NCBI RefSeq assembly: GCF_002954385.1
Contig: NZ_MQVY01000001.1
Location: 224,892 to 288,891 of the forward strand
DNA length: 64,000 nucleotides
Source: Tenacibaculum sp. SG-28
GTDB lineage: Bacteria > Bacteroidota > Bacteroidia > Flavobacteriales > Flavobacteriaceae
Reading direction: 5' to 3'
This document shows, in pieces, positions 16,853 to 26,802 of this stretch. Numbering within the stretch: position 1 is the first letter of the stretch; each line of letters opens with the position of its first letter. The notes under the pieces are model-generated. The model was not told the origin of the DNA. It searched no databases and worked only from the letters and a program-made list of their open reading frames with translations. Made by a program: the position numbers and the translations under genes.

Positions 16853-19293
16853 TTATTTGTTACCAACTCGAATTACATCTGCAAAAATTCCGGATGCGGT
16901 AACTTCTGCACCAGCACCAGCTCCTTTAATCAAAAGCGGTTGCTCTTGGTACCTATCGGTGAAAAATAAAACAATATTATCACTTCCCTCAAGGTTATAG
17001 AAGGGGTGGTCTGGAGCAATTTGTTGCAAGCCTACTTTAGCATTACCATTTTCAAATTCAGCAACATATTTCAAACGACTATTATTTTTGTTTGCTGCAC
17101 TAAATAGGTTTTGAAAATGATTTTCAAATTTCACTAAACTGTTGTAAAATTCTTTATTGTTAGTACTTTGTAAACTCTCCACCGGCAAGAAGGAATTGTT
17201 TTCGATAGCATTTAATTCTAAGTTATGGCCACTCTCTCTTGCTAGGATTAAAATTTTTCTCGCAACATCTACACCACTTAAATCAATTTTAGGATCTGGC
17301 TCAGTGTATCCTTCATGTTGCGCTTGCTGTACTACATCGTGAAAAGTTGTTTTTTCATTAAAATTATTGAACACATAATTCAAGCTTCCCGATAAAACTG
17401 CCTGAATTTTCTGTATTCGATCTCCTGATGCAATTAAGTTCTTTAGGGTGTCAATAATTGGTAACCCTGCACCGACATTAGTTTCATATAAAAATGGAGC
17501 ATTATATTTATTCGAAACTTTTTTCAGGGCCTTGTAGTTATCGAGTTTTGAGGAACACGCTATTTTATTACAGGTAACCACTGCAATACTTTGTTCTAAG
17601 TATTTTTGATAAATCTCCGAAACTTTTTTGTCGGCAGTGTTATCAATAAATACAGAATTGCGAATGTTAAATTTTTTTACCTGATGAAAAAATCTTCTAT
17701 AGAAGCTTTTTGACCATTCTCTAATGCATAGCCCCAATTGTTAAGATCTATACCTTCGGTATTAAAAATCATTTTTTTAGAATTGGATAAACCAACCACA
17801 CGAATATTCATTTTTAGATGTTCTTTTAGATAATCGTTTTGTTGGTTAATCTGTGCCAAGAACTTTTTACCAACATTTCCAACCCCCGAAACAAAGAGAT
17901 TTATTTGCTTTATTTTTTCTTCAAAAAATTGTTCGTGTAGGGTATTGAGTCCTTTTTTGGCATCCATACTATCAATAACAGCGGAGATGTTTTTTTGAGA
18001 CGCTCCTTGAGCTATTGCTCTTATGTTTACGTTGTTTTTACCTAATGCGCTAAACATTTGACCACTTAATCCTTGGTGATTTCTCATGTTGTCTCCTACC
18101 AAGGCTATGATGGATAAATCTTTTTCTACAATAACCGGTTTTACTTTTCTACGTTCAATTTCAACTTCAAAAGTTTTGTTGATAGCAGATACAGCTTTGT
18201 CGGTGTCTTCCTCATAAATAGCTACACATATGGAGTGTTCGGATGAGGCTTGCGTAATAAGAACTACATTAATATCTGCATTGGACAAAGTCTCAAATAG
18301 GCGTTTTGAGGTTCCTGAAACACCGACCATTCCACTTCCTTCTATGGTTAATAAAGTAATATTTTCTATATGACTTATTCCTTTTACAGGTGCTGTATTG
18401 TTTGGGGTATTTGAAATTAGTGTTCCTTCTTCGTAAGGTTCAAAAGTGTTTTTTATAACAATAGGTATATTTTTCTCTAAAACTGGTTGAATGGTAGGAG
18501 GGTAAATAACTTTCGCACCGAAATGGGATAATTCCATGGCTTCTTGGTAAGAAATTTCTGCAATTGGAAATGCTTGTCTTACAATACTTGGATTTGCCGT
18601 ATACATGCCACTCACGTCAGTCCAGATTTGTAATTCATCCGCATCTAAAGCTGCTGCATAAATTGCTGCTGTATAATCTGAACCTCCCCTTCCCAAAGTT
18701 GTGGCAACACCACTTTCGGTTTGCGCAATAAATCCTGGTAATACCGTAACCTTGTAATTATTCTCTGCAAAGTATGTAATACAGTTGTTATTAGTGGTTT
18801 TAAAATTCACCTGTGCTTTATCAAATACATTTGATGTCGTAATTAGTTCTCTACTATCTTTATACACTGCTTTATTACTAATCTTGACAACTTCAGAAAT
18901 GATATAGGAAGATAATAGTTCCCCAAAACCACTTATGGTTGCCATGGCTTTTGGTGTAATTTCTCGCAAAAGAAAGCAACCTTCTAAAAGAGTTTCCAAC
19001 TGCTTAAAAAGTGTGGTAACTCTGTTTTGCACCTGCTCTTTTTTGTCGGTAGTTATTAGATTTTGAACCACATTGTCATGCTGTTCTTTGACCTCCGAAA
19101 AACGCTTCATGTAGCTGCTGTCATTAGATGCGGCAAGCGTTGCTGCCTCAATTAATTTATTGGTAGTCTTTCCAAAAGCGGATACAATTACTGCTACTTT
19201 TTCTGTTTCTGCGGCTTTGTGAACGATTTTAACTACTTTTTTAATGTTATTGCTGTTGGCTACTGAGGAGCCACCAAATTTTAAAACTTTCAT
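16853..19293 (-). CDS. thrA: Bifunctional aspartokinase / homoserine dehydrogenase I (one frame break)
   Basis: This enzyme does the first and third steps of the aspartate pathway. The N-terminal aspartokinase starts MKVLKFGGSSVANSNNIKKV, has TTLGRGGSDYTAA and two ACT-type regions (TIEGSGMVGVSGTSKRLFE; ALVGDNMRNHQGLSG). The homoserine dehydrogenase part begins at INLFVSGVGNVGKKFL and continues with VAVVTCNKIACS, ETNVGAGLPIIDTL and ILSGSLNYVFN-like motifs to the end. The reading frame breaks inside the dehydrogenase at the A6 run 17687-17692 (T6 on the coding strand): with one more T the protein reads IEDFFHQVKKFNIRNSVFID without a gap. Two separate polypeptides are not credible because the break falls inside the NAD domain. 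Start at ATG 19293. A Thr/Ile-rich short ORF precedes it. Confidence 0.92.
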
Positions 19294-19348
19294 TTTAAAG
19301 GTTTGTAAGGTTTTGACGTATAGAAAATTATATATTATTTATCTTTTT

Positions 19349-19465
19349 TCAAAATGTTTGAAAATATAAATAGGACGAAATAGATAATATGTGAAAACAG
19401 AACCCCCTAAAGGTAATAATAATGGTAGTAGTGATATTGCCAACAAATGCCTTAGCGAATGCCAT
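19349..19465 (-). promoter_or_regulatory. Candidate Thr/Ile-rich leader peptide of the thr operon
   Basis: On the minus strand a 38-codon ORF (ATG 19465, TGA 19351-19349) encodes Ile-Thr-Thr-Thr-Ile-Ile-Ile-Thr at codons 11-18 (19435-19412). The frame also stays open up to an ATG at 19504, adding five more Thr codons. It lies between a TACCTTTG box (19517-19510) and thrA. Thr plus Ile codons are exactly what thr-operon attenuator leaders use in enterobacteria. However, I find no GC-rich terminator with a U tract between it and thrA, only an AU-rich hairpin around 19345-19370, so the mechanism is unproven and could be translational. Confidence 0.45.
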
Positions 19466-19509
19466 GGTTGCGGTGTAAGTTTTATATGTTTGCGTGGCTA
19501 ACATTATTC

Positions 19510-19517
19510 CAAAGGTA
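19510..19517 (-). promoter_or_regulatory. -7 promoter element of the thr operon
   Basis: TACCTTTG on the minus strand matches TAnnTTTG exactly and lies just after the stop of the upstream same-strand gene (19532). A start of transcription near 19504 is expected. No TTTG is seen at the -33 spacing. Confidence 0.45.
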
Positions 19518-19531
19518 TAATTAATTTTATA

Positions 19532-21094
19532 TTAATGCTTTATTTTTTGAAATTTTTCTTGAATTATTTGTGCAACGCTCTTATTTCTAATCTTACTTTC
19601 TAGCCATGACATTATATCTAGGTATAAAAAAGCTCTTTTTTCATATGGATGATTTTCATAGGTCTTTAAGCGATTATAGATCTTTTTAAACTCATTTTTT
19701 ATTTGATGCGGAAATACATCACCAAGAGTTTTAATAGACGAAATAAATTCCTTTTGAACTTCTTGCAGGTTTTCCATTTTCAATAAAAATCTGTAGGTAT
19801 CTTTAAATTGTACCTCCAAATGATAATCTAAACCAGATTCATAGTGCGCAATTAAACTTAATACTCTTGCAAAACATTGTAGATCTTCTGCAACATGTAA
19901 GTTTTTTGATTTGATAATTTTATTGAGATATGCAATACATTCTCTATTTTTGCCCATACCAAAATACAAACAAGCAATTTTATAATAAAGCACTACGATG
20001 TGATGGTTGTCTAGTAGCGTTCGATAGTTTTCAATTTTTTGCGTAATTATGGCAACCAAATATTCCCCCTCTTCAAAAGTGCCTTCCAAAAAATGTAAAT
20101 GTAGCTTGTTCGCGTAGTAATATTGAAAGATTAATATTTCCGTATTGCTATTATTTGGAATTTTTTGCGATTCGATATTTTGTTCTAAATATTTGAATTC
20201 TATTTTAAATTTTTCGTAATGTTTTATAAAAAAAAGACTCTCTAAGAGGTAATTCATTCCTTTTAAATAAAAAACTGGATGTAAATAAATTGTTCTTGAG
20301 TCATTTTTGAAGAGATCAATCCACTTGTTCGCATATTTATAACTTTGTAAAAAGTTTTGCGTTAAAAAACTATGCCATAAATTGGCTTTGTACAGCCATA
20401 ATTTTTCTCGAAAACCAAGCTTATCAAAGTCGTACTTTGGCAGTTTAGAAAAAAAATAATCATCTACTTTTTTGAGTTCTGCATCATTTCTTACATATCC
20501 TTTTTGCAGTAGAATTCCATAGAGTTGTAAGGATAAATTAGATAGCTTACTGGTGATTACATTTTGTTGGCTTAATTCTTTTGCTTGTACTGTAAGTGCA
20601 TCTGCTCTGTTGTGAATACTTCGCGTTATGTATTGACTTTCAATAAGTTTTTCAAACTCTACTATTTCATATGCGATATTTTTTTCTTCGCTGTCAATAG
20701 CCATGTTTTTTGCTTTGTCTAAAAGTTTTAAACTCTGTTTATATAGTCCTTTCAAATATAAAACCGTAGCAAAATCTAATTGTTCTCGAATCTGTATTCT
20801 AATGTTTTTGTGCGCCGGGTTCAATCGCAAACTTGTTAGTATTTGCTTGTATAGATGGGCTTTTAAATTAGAAAGTTGTTGTTTGCTTACAATACCACTT
20901 TTAATAATAGCTCGTTCATCGTAATTCTTTTGTTTTTCTAAAATTTTAAACAGAGCATAAAATTTTGCATCAACATTTCCACCAAGTCTACCAATATAGA
21001 GGTTGAATTGTCGCTTTTCAGATTTAGATAAAGACTTTATTAGAATAAATAAAGCATCATTTTGTTGGTTGGTTGATGTAATTGTTTTACTCAT
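19532..21094 (-). CDS. Conserved hypothetical helical-repeat protein next to thrA/leuA
   Basis: A 520-residue cytoplasmic protein without signal peptide or membrane segment. It is almost entirely helical, rich in Leu, Lys, Tyr and Phe, with the periodicity of TPR-like repeats (for example LYLKGLYKQSLKLLDKAKNMA at about 113-133 and YKIACLYFGMGKNRECIAYLNKII at about 372-395). I do not recognise a family with known function. It is divergent from leuA and in the same direction as the thr operon, whose leader starts directly after its stop codon. A scaffold or regulatory role is possible, but that is inference. Confidence 0.7.
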   Translation of the reverse strand: MSKTITSTNQQNDALFILIKSLSKSEKRQFNLYIGRLGGNVDAKFYALFKILEKQKNYDERAIIKSGIVSKQQLSNLKAHLYKQILTSLRLNPAHKNIRIQIREQLDFATVLYLKGLYKQSLKLLDKAKNMAIDSEEKNIAYEIVEFEKLIESQYITRSIHNRADALTVQAKELSQQNVITSKLSNLSLQLYGILLQKGYVRNDAELKKVDDYFFSKLPKYDFDKLGFREKLWLYKANLWHSFLTQNFLQSYKYANKWIDLFKNDSRTIYLHPVFYLKGMNYLLESLFFIKHYEKFKIEFKYLEQNIESQKIPNNSNTEILIFQYYYANKLHLHFLEGTFEEGEYLVAIITQKIENYRTLLDNHHIVVLYYKIACLYFGMGKNRECIAYLNKIIKSKNLHVAEDLQCFARVLSLIAHYESGLDYHLEVQFKDTYRFLLKMENLQEVQKEFISSIKTLGDVFPHQIKNEFKKIYNRLKTYENHPYEKRAFLYLDIMSWLESKIRNKSVAQIIQEKFQKIKH

Positions 21095-21188
21095 ATTTAT
21101 CTAGCAATCAGTATTTTGTGTTTTTATTTTAGCGTTTAAATTTCGTAAACTTTTTTTTTTAAACTCATTCTTTAGCGTTTCCAATATA

Positions 21189-21196
21189 TACATTTG
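21189..21196 (+). promoter_or_regulatory. Possible -7 element of the leu operon
   Basis: TACATTTG fits TAnnTTTG and lies 30 bp before the leuA ATG. The 132-bp gap 21095-21226 contains no plus-strand ATG, so no leader peptide precedes leuA. Confidence 0.35.
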
Positions 21197-21226
21197 ATTT
21201 TATAATTTGATAAAAGTTTTACGGTT

Positions 21227-22402
21227 ATGCCAAATGATAAAGTCCAAATTTTTGATACTACTCTTAGAGATGGCGAACAAGTTCCTGGTTGTAAATTAGA
21301 TGCAAAGCAAAAATTAATTATTGCAGAACGATTAGATTTTATTGGAGTCGATATAATAGAAGCTGGTTTTCCGGTATCGAGTCCGGGCGATTTTACTTCT
21401 GTTAGCCAAATCGCAAAAATAGTTAAGAATGCAACAGTTTGCGGTTTAACTAGAGCGGTAGAAAAAGATATTGAAGTTGCTGCTGAAGCTTTAAAATTCG
21501 CAAAAACACCAAGAATTCACACTGGGATTGGAACCAGTGATTCCCATATAAAATATAAGTTTAATGCCTCAAAAGATGAGGTCATTGAGCGTGCTAAAAA
21601 TGCAGTTGCCTACGCGAAAAAATATGTAGAGGACGTAGAGTTTTATGCAGAGGATGCAGGAAGAACTGATAATGCATTTCTCGCTAAAGTTTGTGAAGCG
21701 GTAATACAATCAGGCGCTACTGTTCTAAATATTCCAGATACGACAGGGTACTGCTTACCAGAGGAATACGGTAAAAAAATTAAGTATCTAAAAGAAAATG
21801 TAAAAGGAATCGATAAAGTAACCATATCCTGTCATTGCCATAACGACCTTGGATTAGCAACTGCAAATTCTATAGCAGGTGTTATGCATGGTGCACGACA
21901 AATAGAATGTACTATCAATGGAATAGGTGAGCGTGCAGGAAATACTGCTTTGGAAGAGGTAGTAATGATTTTAAAACAGCATCCCTATTTAAATCTACAA
22001 ACCGATATCAATACAAAACTATTATATGACACAAGTATCATGGTGCGTGAAAAAATGGGTATGTTAGTACAACCTAATAAAGCAATTGTTGGAGCAAATG
22101 CTTTTGCCCATAGTTCAGGTATTCATCAAGACGGAGTCATTAAAAATAGAGAAACTTATGAAATCATTAACCCGGAAGATGTTGGGGTTACTGAAAGTGC
22201 GATTGTATTAACCGCAAGAAGCGGAAGAGCCGCATTAGCGTATCGAGCAAAAAAAATTGGCTATGAATTAACAAAGCTTCAACTAGATGCCGCCTACAGA
22301 ACCTTTTTACAGTTTGCAGACAAACAAAAAGAAGTTATTGACGAAGACTTGCATGTAATCATGAAAAAAGTGAACAAAATATCTAAAATAGCAATAGCCT
22401 AA
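21227..22402 (+). CDS. leuA: 2-isopropylmalate synthase, short form without regulatory domain
   Basis: LeuA condenses acetyl-CoA with 2-oxoisovalerate, the first committed leucine step. The catalytic TIM barrel is complete: [21 protein letters not shown] at the N-terminus, [19 protein letters not shown] (metal-binding HxH region) and [18 protein letters not shown]. The 391 residues end after the linker regions; the C-terminal LeuA dimer/allosteric domain of the roughly 520-residue enterobacterial enzyme is absent. This short form occurs in Bacteroidota. Gene context (leuC, leuD, leuB follow directly) supports the leucine role over homocitrate or citramalate synthesis. The stop overlaps the leuC start (TAATG). 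Confidence 0.93.
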   Translation: MPNDKVQIFDTTLRDGEQVPGCKLDAKQKLIIAERLDFIGVDIIEAGFPVSSPGDFTSVSQIAKIVKNATVCGLTRAVEKDIEVAAEALKFAKTPRIHTGIGTSDSHIKYKFNASKDEVIERAKNAVAYAKKYVEDVEFYAEDAGRTDNAFLAKVCEAVIQSGATVLNIPDTTGYCLPEEYGKKIKYLKENVKGIDKVTISCHCHNDLGLATANSIAGVMHGARQIECTINGIGERAGNTALEEVVMILKQHPYLNLQTDINTKLLYDTSIMVREKMGMLVQPNKAIVGANAFAHSSGIHQDGVIKNRETYEIINPEDVGVTESAIVLTARSGRAALAYRAKKIGYELTKLQLDAAYRTFLQFADKQKEVIDEDLHVIMKKVNKISKIAIA

Positions 22403-23783
22403 TGGGAAAAACATTATTTGATAAAGTGTGGGATGCTCATGTAGTGGAAACAGTGCCACAAGGACCACAAATTTTATACATAGACCAGCATTTAATTCAC
22501 GAAGTAACCAGTCCTCAGGCTTTTAATGAATTAAAAGAACGTGGCATTCCGATAGCAAGGCCCGATAAAACAATAGCTACCGCCGATCACAACACACCAA
22601 CATTAAACCAACATTTACCGGTAAAAGATGATTTATCTAGAAATCAATTGGAGCAATTAACCAAGAATTGCAAAGAAAATAATATCACTTTATATGGGTT
22701 AGGACATCCAAATAATGGAATCGTACACGTTATTGCTCCTGAATTAGGAATTACCCAACCAGGAATGACTATGGTTTGTGGAGATAGCCATACGTCAACC
22801 CATGGGGCTTTTGGAACTATAGCATTCGGTATTGGTACTAGTCAAGTAGCGCAGGTATTTGCAAGCCAATGTTTGTTGTTAGAAAAACCCAAAAGTTTGC
22901 GAGTGAATGTTAATGGGACCCTCAAAAAAGGAGTTTTGCCAAAGGATGTAATCCTGTATTTAATTGCAAAATTGGGCACCAATTCCGGAACAGGGTATTT
23001 CTGTGAATACGCAGGAAACGTGTTCGAAGAAATGTCTATGGAGGGAAGAATGACAGTATGTAATATGAGCATAGAGATGGGGCTAGAGGCGGAATGATAG
23101 CGCCAGATGATGTTACTTTTGCATATCTAAAAGATCGAGATTTTGCTCCAAAAGGAAAAGCCCTTGAGGATAAAGTTGCCTATTGGAAAACTTTGAAAAC
23201 AGATAGCGATGCGGAATTCCACAAAGAGTACTTTTTTGACGCAAGTGATATTGAGCCAATGCTTACTTATGGAACAAATCCTGGGATGGGCATTAAAATA
23301 TCAGAGGTAATACCAGAAACAAATGAAGCCTCATTTAACAAGGCTTTAAACTATATGAATTTTGAGAAAGGAGAAAGCCTCATCAATAAGAGCGTTAATT
23401 ATGTTTTCATTGGAAGCTGCACAAACTCGAGGATTGAAGATTTTAGAGTGGCTGCAAATTACGTTCAAGGAAAACAAAAGGCTCCCAATGTAAACGCGTG
23501 GTTAGTTCCCGGTTCACAAAAAGTTGCCAAACAAATTGAAGAAGAAGGATTGCAGGATATTTTTGAAAAGGCAGGCTTTCAAATGCGACAACCTGGTTGT
23601 TCTGCTTGTTTAGCAATGAATGATGATAAAATACCCGAGGGAGAATACTGCGTTTCAACTTCTAATCGAAATTTTGAAGGGAGACAAGGACAAGGTGCTC
23701 GAACTATATTGGCAAGTCCATTGATGGCAGCGGCAACTGCAGTGGAGGGTAAAATTATAAACTTTATAGAATATCTTAACTAA
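22402..23783 (+). CDS. leuC: 3-isopropylmalate dehydratase large subunit (one frame break)
   Basis: LeuC carries the [4Fe-4S] cluster of isopropylmalate isomerase. The aconitase-family blocks are present: [24 protein letters not shown] [26 protein letters not shown], and the cluster cysteines in [13 protein letters not shown] and [12 protein letters not shown]. As read, frame 1 ends at TGA 23095-23097 after GLEAE and frame 2 starts at 23094 with [12 protein letters not shown]. The family reads E-A-G-M-I-A-P-D here, so one G is missing in GGCGGAATG (about 23089-23092). Start ATG overlaps the leuA stop; stop TAA overlaps the leuD start. Confidence 0.93.
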
Positions 23784-24361
23784 TGGAAAAATTTGTAAAA
23801 CTCATAGATACTGCGATTCCTTTAGCAACGGAGAATATCGATACAGATCAGATTATTCCTGCAAGATTTTTAAAGGCTACCGATAAAAAAGGTTTTGGGG
23901 ATAATGTTTTTAGAGACTGGAGGTATCGAAAGGATGGGCAGTTAGAGGAAACCTTTATTTTAAATAATCCGATGTACCAGGGCAGTATTCTTATTGCTGG
24001 CGATAATTTTGGTTGTGGCTCCAGCAGAGAACATGCAGCGTGGGCATTACACGGCTATGGCTTTCGAGTTGTAATCAGTAGTTTTTTTGCCGATATTTTC
24101 AAAGGTAATGCACTCAATAATGGGATATTACCAATTCAGGTTACCGAAACATTCTTATCGGAACTATTAAGCCTGACAAAAATGAATCCATCTACAAGGA
24201 TTATAGTTGATTTGGAGGAACAAATGTTACGAACTCCTGTTGGAAATACGAAGTTCAAAATAGATCCTTACAAAAAGATGTGCTTGTTAAATGGGTATGA
24301 TGACATTGACTTTTTGGTAAGTAAAAAAGAGGCCATAATAGAATTTGAAGCAACAAAGTAA
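23783..24361 (+). CDS. leuD: 3-isopropylmalate dehydratase small subunit
   Basis: LeuD is the swivel-domain partner of LeuC. The 192-residue protein has the hallmark [15 protein letters not shown] near the N-terminus and [27 protein letters not shown] (about 73-99), which covers the substrate arginine loop. The start overlaps the leuC stop by one base, giving tight translational coupling. Confidence 0.96.
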   Translation: MEKFVKLIDTAIPLATENIDTDQIIPARFLKATDKKGFGDNVFRDWRYRKDGQLEETFILNNPMYQGSILIAGDNFGCGSSREHAAWALHGYGFRVVISSFFADIFKGNALNNGILPIQVTETFLSELLSLTKMNPSTRIIVDLEEQMLRTPVGNTKFKIDPYKKMCLLNGYDDIDFLVSKKEAIIEFEATK

Positions 24362-24401
24362 GTTATTCTAATAGCTACTGTACTAGTAAAAAATATAAAA
24401 G

Positions 24402-25515
24402 ATGAAATTAAAAATAGCGGTAATACCAGGAGATGGAATAGGACCAGAAGTTACTACACAAGCAAAAAAAGCATTAGACGCAATTGCTGTTGCTTTTGAT
24501 CATATTTTTTATACGAGGAGGGGGCAATGGGAGCCTGCGCAATAGATGCTACAGGAGAACCTTTGCCAGAGAGTACTTTAAACCTGTGCAAACATTCTGA
24601 TGCCATTTTGTTTGGTGCAATTGGAAATCCAAAGTATGACAACAATCCAAATGCTAAAGTTCGTCCGGAACAAGGACTACTAAAATTACGAAAAGAGTTA
24701 GGTTTATTTTGTAATGTCAGACCAGTTAAAGCCTATGATAATTTAATTGAAAATTCGCCTCTAAAAAAGGAAGTTATTCAGGGTACTGATATTTCTATTT
24801 ACAGAGAATTAACCGGTGGGATATATTTTGGAGATAAACGAGTAAGCGAGGATGGTAAAACTGCCTTTGACGATTGCGCTTATTCCGAATCAGAAATTAC
24901 TAGAATTGCGCATTTAGCTTTTCAGGCAGCGCAAAAAAGATCGCAAAAACTTACTTTGGTAGACAAGGCAAATGTGTTAGAAACCTCAAGATTATGGCGA
25001 AAAACTGTAGGTGAAATAGCTATTAATTACCCAGATGTAGCTTAGATTTTCTTTTTGTAGATAACGCAGCAATGCAATTAATTTTAAATCCTAAACAGTT
25101 TGATGTAATTCTTACAGAAAATTTATTTGGCGATATACTATCCGATGAAGCAAGTGTAATTGGCGGTTCTATAGGACTGTTGGCTTCTGCTTCTATTGGA
25201 GCGCAAAATGCGCTGTTTGAACCAATACACGGTTCCTTTCCCCAAGCAACAGGTAAAGATATCGCTAATCCAATCGCATCCATATTGTCTGCAGCTATGT
25301 TGTTGGAGCACGTTGGTTTACTCGAGGAAGCAAAAGTAGTTGAGAATGCAGTGCAAAAATCTTTAGACTTAGGCATTACTACAGAAGATATTAATACTAA
25401 AAGATCTTTTTCTACTAGTAAAGTTGGTGATTTTATAGCAGATTATATACAACACCAATACGATAGTGATGTTAATTTTCAAAATATACATGTGGGACAA
25501 AGTACTATCATATAA
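24402..25515 (+). CDS. leuB: 3-isopropylmalate dehydrogenase (two frame breaks)
   Basis: LeuB oxidatively decarboxylates 3-isopropylmalate. From ATG 24402 the first frame reads [20 protein letters not shown], the family N-terminus, then breaks near 24511-24516, where one missing base is needed to reach [20 protein letters not shown]. The main frame continues through [28 protein letters not shown] and [15 protein letters not shown] and breaks again at 25041-25046 (GCTTAG for GCTTTAG); the next frame gives [20 protein letters not shown] and [17 protein letters not shown], the substrate/NAD end. With both bases restored the length of about 370 residues is normal. Last gene of the leu operon. Confidence 0.93.
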
Positions 25516-25543
25516 TAGTGTAGCATAGTGATTTTTAGTAAAT

Positions 25544-25573
25544 AAACCCGGAGAGCCTATCTTCGGGTTTTCA
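25544..25573 (+). terminator. Hairpin terminator after leuB
   Basis: An 11-bp stem (AAACCCGGAGA / TCTTCGGGTTT, one G-U pair) with a 5-base loop and a short T tract, 28 bp after the leuB stop. Confidence 0.75.
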
Positions 25574-25807
25574 ATGTTTAAAACAGAGAACTTTTTATTA
25601 TTGTGATGTTTGATATGGTACTTTTAATTCAATTTAAGATAAATATTTAACAAATTGATTATTTTTTTAACATTGTAGATTAGTATTTCTTTCTATGATA
25701 TTTATTTTTTTTCATTTTAAATTATTTCTACATCTCTTGATTTTATTAAGTTTTTAATTATTTTAACTGTATTGATTTGTTTCTTTTTTAAAGAAATCGT
25801 AATTAAT

Positions 25808-25838
25808 TTTGGTTTTTTTTGCATAATGTGTAATTTTG
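25808..25838 (+). promoter_or_regulatory. Bacteroidota-type promoter of the HEIGH metalloprotease
   Basis: TTTG (25808-25811), 19-bp spacer, then TAATTTTG (25831-25838): a match to the full consensus. ATG follows at 25881. The rest of the 310-bp gap between the leuB terminator and this gene is very AT-rich and holds nothing else I recognise. Confidence 0.7.
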
Positions 25839-25880
25839 GCTTGATTTAAAAACCCATTCTAAACAATTAAAACTAATATT

Positions 25881-26747
25881 ATGACAAAAGCGAAAATGGT
25901 CGTTCTTGCGGCCCTGTCATGCGGTGTATTCTACACCTCTTGTTCATCTGAAAACGAATTGAACGATGCAACAGATCAAAATTCTTTAAACAAACCAATT
26001 CCTGAAAACATTATTGACGCTGCCACTAGTTTGGAATTAAATACAGACTACATGCGTTATGATACCTTCTATTTTCCCGACGGGACTTCTGAGGAGCGTA
26101 TTTTTGTAGAACAGGATATTGTAATGACAGAAAAAGAAATTTTAGATTTAGCAGATTTAAAAGCATCTGCAAAAAATGCGGATACCTCTGGAAGACAGTA
26201 TGCAACCAACAGTTTGGTTTCTCAGGGAAGAAATATTTCTATCATTGGTTACACCGGTGGTGGTGGTTTTGGTCTTTCCAATAAGGAACGTACAGCACTT
26301 CAGTGGGCTGTAAATAACTACAACAGGTTAAGCGGTGTTTCTATTCGTTTTACCCTAACGTTTGGGACCAATTACCAAGATAAAGATATGGTAGTATACA
26401 ACAATCCAAACTCTGCTGGAGCTGGTGGTAGTGCAGGTTTTCCAAGTGCGGGAAGACCCTTTAAATTTGTTCAAATTTATGGTCTAGCGGCTTATGATAC
26501 CAATGTAAACGAGCATGTCATTACCCATGAAATTGGGCATTCCGTTGGTTTTAGACACACAGACTGGTTTAGTCGTCAGAGCTGTGGACAAAATACCAAT
26601 GAGGGAACTGCTGGTGTTGGCGCAAATCTTGTATCGGGTACTCCTTCCGGTTATGACCCGACTTCTGTAATGTTAGCTTGTTTTAGTTCTACAGAAGATG
26701 GAGAATTTAATAATAATGATATTATTGCCTTACAAAACATGTACTAA
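25881..26747 (+). CDS. Lipoprotein metalloprotease of the dual-action HEIGH (M57) family
   Basis: A 288-residue exported lipoprotein: signal segment with lipobox-like FYTSC (Cys 21). The zinc-protease motif HEIGHSVGFRH lies at about 216-226, with H216, H220 and H226 as likely ligands and E217 as the catalytic base, followed by the met-turn-like block TSVMLACF. This is the signature of the dual-action HEIGH metallopeptidase family found in Bacteroidota. Glycine-rich stretches (GYTGGGGFG; GAGGSAGFPSAGRP) are typical of the group. It is probably surface or periplasm exposed; the protein target is unknown. It has its own promoter and a shared terminator with the convergent LytTR gene. Confidence 0.88.
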   Translation: MTKAKMVVLAALSCGVFYTSCSSENELNDATDQNSLNKPIPENIIDAATSLELNTDYMRYDTFYFPDGTSEERIFVEQDIVMTEKEILDLADLKASAKNADTSGRQYATNSLVSQGRNISIIGYTGGGGFGLSNKERTALQWAVNNYNRLSGVSIRFTLTFGTNYQDKDMVVYNNPNSAGAGGSAGFPSAGRPFKFVQIYGLAAYDTNVNEHVITHEIGHSVGFRHTDWFSRQSCGQNTNEGTAGVGANLVSGTPSGYDPTSVMLACFSSTEDGEFNNNDIIALQNMY

Positions 26748-26771
26748 TCGAATGGTATTAAATTCTTAATG

Positions 26772-26800
26772 AAAAACCGCCAATTCGTTGGTGGTTTTTT
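26772..26800. terminator. Bidirectional intrinsic terminator
   Basis: Stem AAAAACCGCCAA / TTGGTGGTTTTT with a TTCG loop and T/A tracts on both strands, placed between the convergent metalloprotease gene (ends 26747) and the LytTR gene (ends 26803). Confidence 0.9.
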
Positions 26801-26802
26801 GT

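Noticed and set aside
21095..21226. Leucine leader peptide before leuA
   Set aside because: There is no ATG on the plus strand in the gap and no terminator hairpin, so no attenuator of the ilv kind exists here.
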